From: an uncultured Oscillospiraceae bacterium
GTDB lineage: Bacteria > Bacillota > Clostridia > Oscillospirales > Oscillospiraceae
Length of the DNA: 52,073 nt
Assembly: GCA_934561515.1 (NCBI GenBank)
Contig: CAKTGM010000011.1
Coordinates: forward strand, 1-52,073
Reading direction: 5' to 3'
The notes beneath the pieces were generated by a model. It was not told the origin of the DNA and ran no database searches. It saw nothing but the letters and a program-made list of their open reading frames with translations. Position numbers and translations under genes: made by a program. Of this stretch, positions 48,966-52,073 are shown piece by piece. Numbering within the stretch: the first letter of the stretch is position 1; each line of letters opens with the position of its first letter.

Positions 48966-50135
48966 TTATCCTGCGTACTGGCCGGAGCTGACGAAGCTCG
49001 CGTGCTCGGCGTAGGTCTTGAAGAAGTGGTGCACCTTGTCCTTGCCGAGGGCGTAGAAGTAGTAATTCGTCTGCGCCGGCTCGAGCGCCGCCTGAATGGA
49101 GGCAAGGCCGGGGTTCGCGATGGGCGTGGGCGGCAGGCCCTCGTACATCGAGAGGTTGTAGGGCGTGTTGTAGCTGAGATCGCTGCTCGTGAGCGTGCCG
49201 GTGTAGTTCTCGCCGAGGCCGTAGATGAGCGAAGCGTCGATCTGGAGCTTGTGGTACGTTTCGCCCACATTGTTGAGGCGGTTGTAGATGACCGAGGCGA
49301 TGTTCTCGCGGTCGGCGCCGTCCGTCTCCTTCTCGATGAGCGAGGCGATGGTCAGAATCTGATCGAGCGAGTAGCCGGAGGATTCGACCTTCTGCATGAT
49401 CTCGTCGCTCATCTTCGCGTTGAAGTTGTCCAGCAGGCGGCTGAGCGCGTGCGCCGGGTCCTCGTCCACAAAGAATTCGTAGGTATCCGGGAAGAGGTAG
49501 CCCTCAAGGCGCGTCAAATCGCCCTTCTTGTTGTTGTCGATGAAGGAATAGTTGAAGTCCGCGTTCATCGCCGCGTCCGTCAGCTTTTCCGCCGTGTTGA
49601 CGCCGTACTTGTCCATCAGCGAGATGATCTGGCGGACATTGTAGCCCTCGGGGATCGAGATCTTGACGGTGTTGGCCGTGAGCGAGGCGTTCTTGTTGCT
49701 CATGCGGTTGATGAGCGCGTCGTAGTCCATGTCGCTGTTGACGGCGTAGGTGCCGATGCCGATGCGGCTCTCGGCGTGGCGCACCCTGCCAAAGAGCTTG
49801 AAGAACCACTTGTAGCGGACAAGCCCGTCCTCGTGGAGCTTATTGGCGATGGTATTGAGGTTATCGTCGCGCGTGATCTCGATGGTCGTCTCGACCGGGT
49901 CTTTGTTGAACGAGCACATATCGTCCGCCAGCAGCCAGCCCACACCTGCCAGGATCGCCGAGACGATCAGCACGAATGCGAGCCACAGCGTAAAGCGGCG
50001 GCGCTGCCCCTTCTTTTTCAGTCTCTGCCGCTCGGCAGCGCTGCGCGTGGCGCGCTGCTGCGTGCGCATTTCCGCTTCGCGGACGCTCTCAGCGTCCCAG
50101 CGGGCGGTTTGATCGTAGTTGTCCTCGTAGCTCAT
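48966..50135 (-). CDS. mltG: Endolytic transglycosylase MltG
   Basis: Cuts nascent glycan strands near the membrane during peptidoglycan synthesis. 389 residues, ATG after CAAAGGAGACAT. A cytoplasmic Arg/Gln-rich N-terminus (to about 45), a membrane segment (FTLWLAFVLIVSAILAGVGWLLA), and a YceG domain with LTRLEGYLFPDTYEF, ILTIASLIEKETDGADRENIASVIYNRL (catalytic Glu in SLIEKE) and LSMYEGLPPTPIANPGLASIQAALEP. Order and length are normal. It precedes the U32 gene, a common neighbour pair in Firmicutes. Confidence 0.94.
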   Translation of the reverse strand: MSYEDNYDQTARWDAESVREAEMRTQQRATRSAAERQRLKKKGQRRRFTLWLAFVLIVSAILAGVGWLLADDMCSFNKDPVETTIEITRDDNLNTIANKLHEDGLVRYKWFFKLFGRVRHAESRIGIGTYAVNSDMDYDALINRMSNKNASLTANTVKISIPEGYNVRQIISLMDKYGVNTAEKLTDAAMNADFNYSFIDNNKKGDLTRLEGYLFPDTYEFFVDEDPAHALSRLLDNFNAKMSDEIMQKVESSGYSLDQILTIASLIEKETDGADRENIASVIYNRLNNVGETYHKLQIDASLIYGLGENYTGTLTSSDLSYNTPYNLSMYEGLPPTPIANPGLASIQAALEPAQTNYYFYALGKDKVHHFFKTYAEHASFVSSGQYAG

Positions 50136-50257
50136 AGATGTCTCCTTTGCTTTGCCGCCGCATCAGATTTTGTTTCTCATTTTCGCTCGGTCAGGCCCGC
50201 ATCGCCGTTTTGCCGCATAGGATAGTGCAGAGCATGACAAGTGAGGTGAAACAAAAT

Positions 50258-50422
50258 ATGTGCAACAACAATAATAATAACTGCGTGTGGCTGATCCTGA
50301 TCGTCATCCTGATCGTCTGCTGCTGCGGAGGATACGGCAGCGGCTGCGGCAGCAGCTGCGGATGCAGCGGTAATTGCGGCTGCGGCAGCAACTGCGGCGG
50401 CAGCAACGACTGCTGCTGCTAA
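50258..50422 (+). CDS. 54-residue Cys/Gly/Asn-rich membrane peptide
   Basis: Starts at the ATG at 50258 with GAGGTGA 10 bases upstream; the longer frame from 50138 has no site. It starts MCNNNNNN, then one membrane helix (VWLILIVILIV, 10-20), and a tail of Cys and Gly: CCC, GSGCGSSCGCSGNCGCGSNCGG and a final CCC. Fourteen of 54 residues are cysteine. The layout resembles small YjcZ- or chorion-like proteins of spore formers but matches none I can name. It might bind metal or be crosslinked at the surface. It is divergent from mltG (122 bases) and is followed by a short terminator. Confidence 0.72.
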   Translation: MCNNNNNNCVWLILIVILIVCCCGGYGSGCGSSCGCSGNCGCGSNCGGSNDCCC

Positions 50423-50444
50423 AAAGCCTTCCTCCTGTGAAGAT

Positions 50445-50466
50445 GGGGCGCGCAAGCGTCCCTTTT
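50445..50466 (+). terminator. Terminator after the Cys-rich peptide gene
   Basis: GGGGCG and CGTCCC (one G-T pair) around CGCAAG, followed by TTTT. Short but well placed. Confidence 0.6.
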
Positions 50467-50484
50467 CACTTATCTTTGACGCGG

Positions 50485-51156
50485 TCAAGCCTTCAGAAGT
50501 TCCGCCGCGCGGCGGTAAATTTCCTCGTGAATGTCTGCAATCGAGCGCATTTCGCCGTTTTTCGAGCAGTCGATGCGCTGCCAGCGGCAGCGCTCAGCGA
50601 CCTTGCGCGCATTCTCGCGGCAGGTGCGAAGGTAGGCCTCGTCCTGCTCATGGATGTCGGCCTTCGTGTTGGTCGCCTGCTCGCGCTCGCGCATCATCTT
50701 CTCGGTGAGCTCGGTCGGCACATCGAGATAAAAGACGAGCGACGGCTCGGGAAGACCCAGAAGTCCATACTCAAAATCGAAAAGCCAGTCGAGATACTTC
50801 TCCCGCTCGCCGTCCGGCAGCTTGCTCGCCTGATGCACGGCGTTCGAGGTCGTGTAGCGGTCGGCGATGAGAAGGCCGCCCGCCTCGTAATAGCCGCCCC
50901 AGTCCTGCTTGTAGGACGCATAGCGGTCCACGGAGTAGAATGTCGACGCCGCGTAGGCGTTCGCGTCGTTCGGATGCGAGCCGAACGCGCCGCCGAGGTA
51001 CAGCTCGACGAGCGCGGCGGACTTTTCCCCATAGCGAGGAAAATCGAGCTTGCGGCAGTCGACGCCCTCGCGCTGCAATCTCTCAAAGAGAAGCTGGCTC
51101 TGCGTCGCCTTGCCCGAGCCGTCCGTGCCTTCAAATACGATCAGCCGTCCGCTCAT
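50485..51156 (-). CDS. tmk: Thymidylate kinase
   Basis: Phosphorylates dTMP to dTDP. 223 residues from the ATG at 51156, whose ATGA overlaps the stop of the upstream glycosyltransferase gene. The P-loop is FEGTDGSGKATQ, with Ala in place of the usual Thr after Lys. DRYTTSNAVHQASKL (the DRY/H motif) and a lid region with many charged residues (MMREREQATNTKADIHEQDEAYL) follow. The lid residues resemble longer TMK-like proteins of Clostridia. It is the second gene of an operon with a WecG-type transferase. Confidence 0.88.
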   Translation of the reverse strand: MSGRLIVFEGTDGSGKATQSQLLFERLQREGVDCRKLDFPRYGEKSAALVELYLGGAFGSHPNDANAYAASTFYSVDRYASYKQDWGGYYEAGGLLIADRYTTSNAVHQASKLPDGEREKYLDWLFDFEYGLLGLPEPSLVFYLDVPTELTEKMMREREQATNTKADIHEQDEAYLRTCRENARKVAERCRWQRIDCSKNGEMRSIADIHEEIYRRAAELLKA

Positions 51157-51869
51157 TTGTTCTTCGCCCCCGCCACATGGACTAAGAAAAGCGGCAGCTT
51201 CATCATGCGGCCGATGCGGGAGGGATTCTTCACAAGGCGGTAGAACCACTCAAGGTTATGCTTGCAGTAGAACTCCGGCGCGCGCTGCGCGATGCCTGCG
51301 AAAATATCCATCGAACCGCCGAGGCCCATCAGAAGATGGCAGCCCGTCGCCTCGCCGTACTTCGCCATGAAAAGCTCCTGCTTGGGCGCGCCGAGGCACA
51401 CGAGCGCCATGTCCGCGCCGCTTTCCTTGATGGCAGCGGCAATGGGCGCGTCCTCTTTGAAGTAGCCGTCGTGCGTGCCGGCGATCACAAGGCCGGGAAA
51501 GCGCTTTTTGAGGTTTTCCGCCGCCTGATCGGCAACGCCCGGCTTTGCGCCGAGCAGGTACACGCTCTTGCCGAGCGCGGCGCAGCGCTCGATCATCGCC
51601 GTGCCGAATTCGATGCCCGGCACGCGGCCCTTGATGGGCGTGTGCAGGATCTTTGCGCCGTATACAACGCCGATGCCGTCGGGCAGGACAAGGTCCGCGC
51701 CGTTCACCGCGTCGTTCGCCGCCGCGTTCTCGCGGCAGGTCTCCACGATCTCGGGATTGGGCGTGACGACATAGTGCGCGCCGGGAGTGCACAGCAGCTC
51801 TTCGCCGCGCGCGAGCGCCTCGTCCATCGTTACATTATCAAAGCCTACGCCTAAAATATTGATCCGCAT
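51153..51869 (-). CDS. WecG/TagA/CpsF family glycosyltransferase
   Basis: 238 residues. Family members transfer N-acetylmannosamine (or mannosaminuronate) to lipid-linked GlcNAc in teichoic acid or surface polymer synthesis. Signature motifs: HYVVTPNPEIVETCRENAA near 32, GADLVLPDGIGVVYGAKILH near 58, GKSVYLLGAKPGVADQAAENL near 100, and ALVCLGAPKQELFMA then GLGGSMDIFAGIAQRAPEF near 200. The catalytic Asp in LPDG is present. The start ATG has only a weak GGACAG site but a good promoter upstream. The C-terminal membrane-peripheral helix ends in GAKNK. Confidence 0.9.
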   Translation of the reverse strand: MRINILGVGFDNVTMDEALARGEELLCTPGAHYVVTPNPEIVETCRENAAANDAVNGADLVLPDGIGVVYGAKILHTPIKGRVPGIEFGTAMIERCAALGKSVYLLGAKPGVADQAAENLKKRFPGLVIAGTHDGYFKEDAPIAAAIKESGADMALVCLGAPKQELFMAKYGEATGCHLLMGLGGSMDIFAGIAQRAPEFYCKHNLEWFYRLVKNPSRIGRMMKLPLFLVHVAGAKNK

Positions 51870-51912
51870 GATAGTCTGTCCGTTTCTTTTTTGAATTTAC
51901 TGTTAGCGGTTT

Positions 51913-51941
51913 ATTATATCACGCCTCTTTGGCGCTTTCAA
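51913..51941 (-). promoter_or_regulatory. Promoter of the glycosyltransferase-tmk operon
   Basis: On the minus strand TTGAAA (51936-51941) and TATAAT (51913-51918) with a 17-base spacer. Confidence 0.88.
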
Positions 51942-51990
51942 CCGCTTTGCCGCTTTTCTCCGGCACCCCACCGGGAAAATTTTCATTGTT

Positions 51991-52073
51991 CCCCCACTGC
52001 CGATGGGGGACGGGAATCAAAGGGGGTATTCTCTTTCGCAAAAGAGAATACCCCCTTTGGAACCCCCAGAGAA
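51991..52073. repeat. Second copy of the two-hairpin palindromic repeat, cut by window end
   Basis: CCCCCA/TGGGGG hairpin (51991-52009), the linker ACGGGA and a perfect 19-base inverted repeat (52018-52036 and 52041-52059, loop CGCA). The arm CAAAGGGGGTATTCTCTTT is shared exactly with the copy at 39887-39930. After the repeat, GGAACCCCCAGAGAA continues beyond the window. Confidence 0.9.

Noticed and set aside
50138..50257. Longer 94-residue version of the Cys-rich peptide starting at 50138
   Set aside because: No ribosome site at that start, and GAGGTGA lies directly before the internal ATG at 50258.

Overview
The window is a GC-rich stretch of bacterial chromosome with short intergenic gaps, strong AGGAGG-type ribosome binding sites and many hairpin-plus-T terminators. 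Gene content points to an anaerobic, spore-former-related Clostridia member of the Oscillospiraceae type: dnaG-rpoD, a double-cubane reductase with its activator, group II ECF energising genes next to truA, QueH, an EFR1 flavodoxin-ferredoxin, DUF1292, DUF4250 and DUF5711 proteins, a YtvI-like protein, ssnA-ygfK and a T-box upstream of alaS. The genus cannot be named from the sequence alone. No rRNA, tRNA, CRISPR array, transposase or prophage gene was seen.

Layout. 1-4.1 kb: a phosphopantetheinyl transferase, then divergent dnaG-rpoD. 4.2-8.8 kb: a double-cubane reductase with its ATP-dependent activator, then a LysR regulator divergent from a sodium-dependent amino-acid transporter, with overlapping promoters and a T-N11-A operator. 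8.8-13.3 kb: an RHH protein, clpB, and an XRE-membrane regulator with a lipoprotein. 13.3-24.1 kb, minus strand: a long gene series (rRNA methyltransferase-like, ecfA1, ecfA2, ecfT, truA, DUF5711, cvpA, ClpE-like ATPase, a Cys-rich small protein, EFR1 ferredoxin, P-loop ATPase). 24.2-30.3 kb: queH, a short aspartate kinase behind a ThrR/PheB-type ACT regulator and a terminator-like hairpin, a YtvI-like permease and a class A penicillin-binding protein whose 3' end lies in a 14-bp tandem repeat. 30.4-35.6 kb: a DUF1292 gene, a rod-like structured RNA that is probably 6S RNA, and ssnA-ygfK behind a leader with a long terminator hairpin.

35.6-40.4 kb, minus strand: XRE-comEC-holA-rnmV, then an island of palindromes and a HIT hydrolase. 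40.4-44.7 kb: a T-box-led operon (lipoprotein, CAT-like acetyltransferase, alaS, DUF4250, possibly HIT). 44.7-47.6 kb: an erythromycin-esterase-like protein coupled to a second membrane-XRE regulator, and an EamA exporter. 47.7-52 kb: U32 protease-like tRNA hydroxylation protein, mltG, a 54-residue Cys/Gly-rich membrane peptide, tmk and a WecG/TagA glycosyltransferase. The window ends inside a second copy of the palindromic repeat.

Most of the window is housekeeping (replication, transcription, tRNA and rRNA maturation, wall synthesis, protein quality control). The most unusual signals are regulatory: a promoter/operator architecture shared by two XRE-membrane cassettes 34 kb apart, an unassigned attenuator leader ahead of ssnA-ygfK, a T-box whose first two genes are a lipoprotein and an acetyltransferase rather than alaS, a terminator hairpin with no room for a promoter ahead of a single-ACT aspartate kinase, the 6S-like RNA, and a two-hairpin dispersed repeat. 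All names are from recognition of sequence motifs, without database searches.
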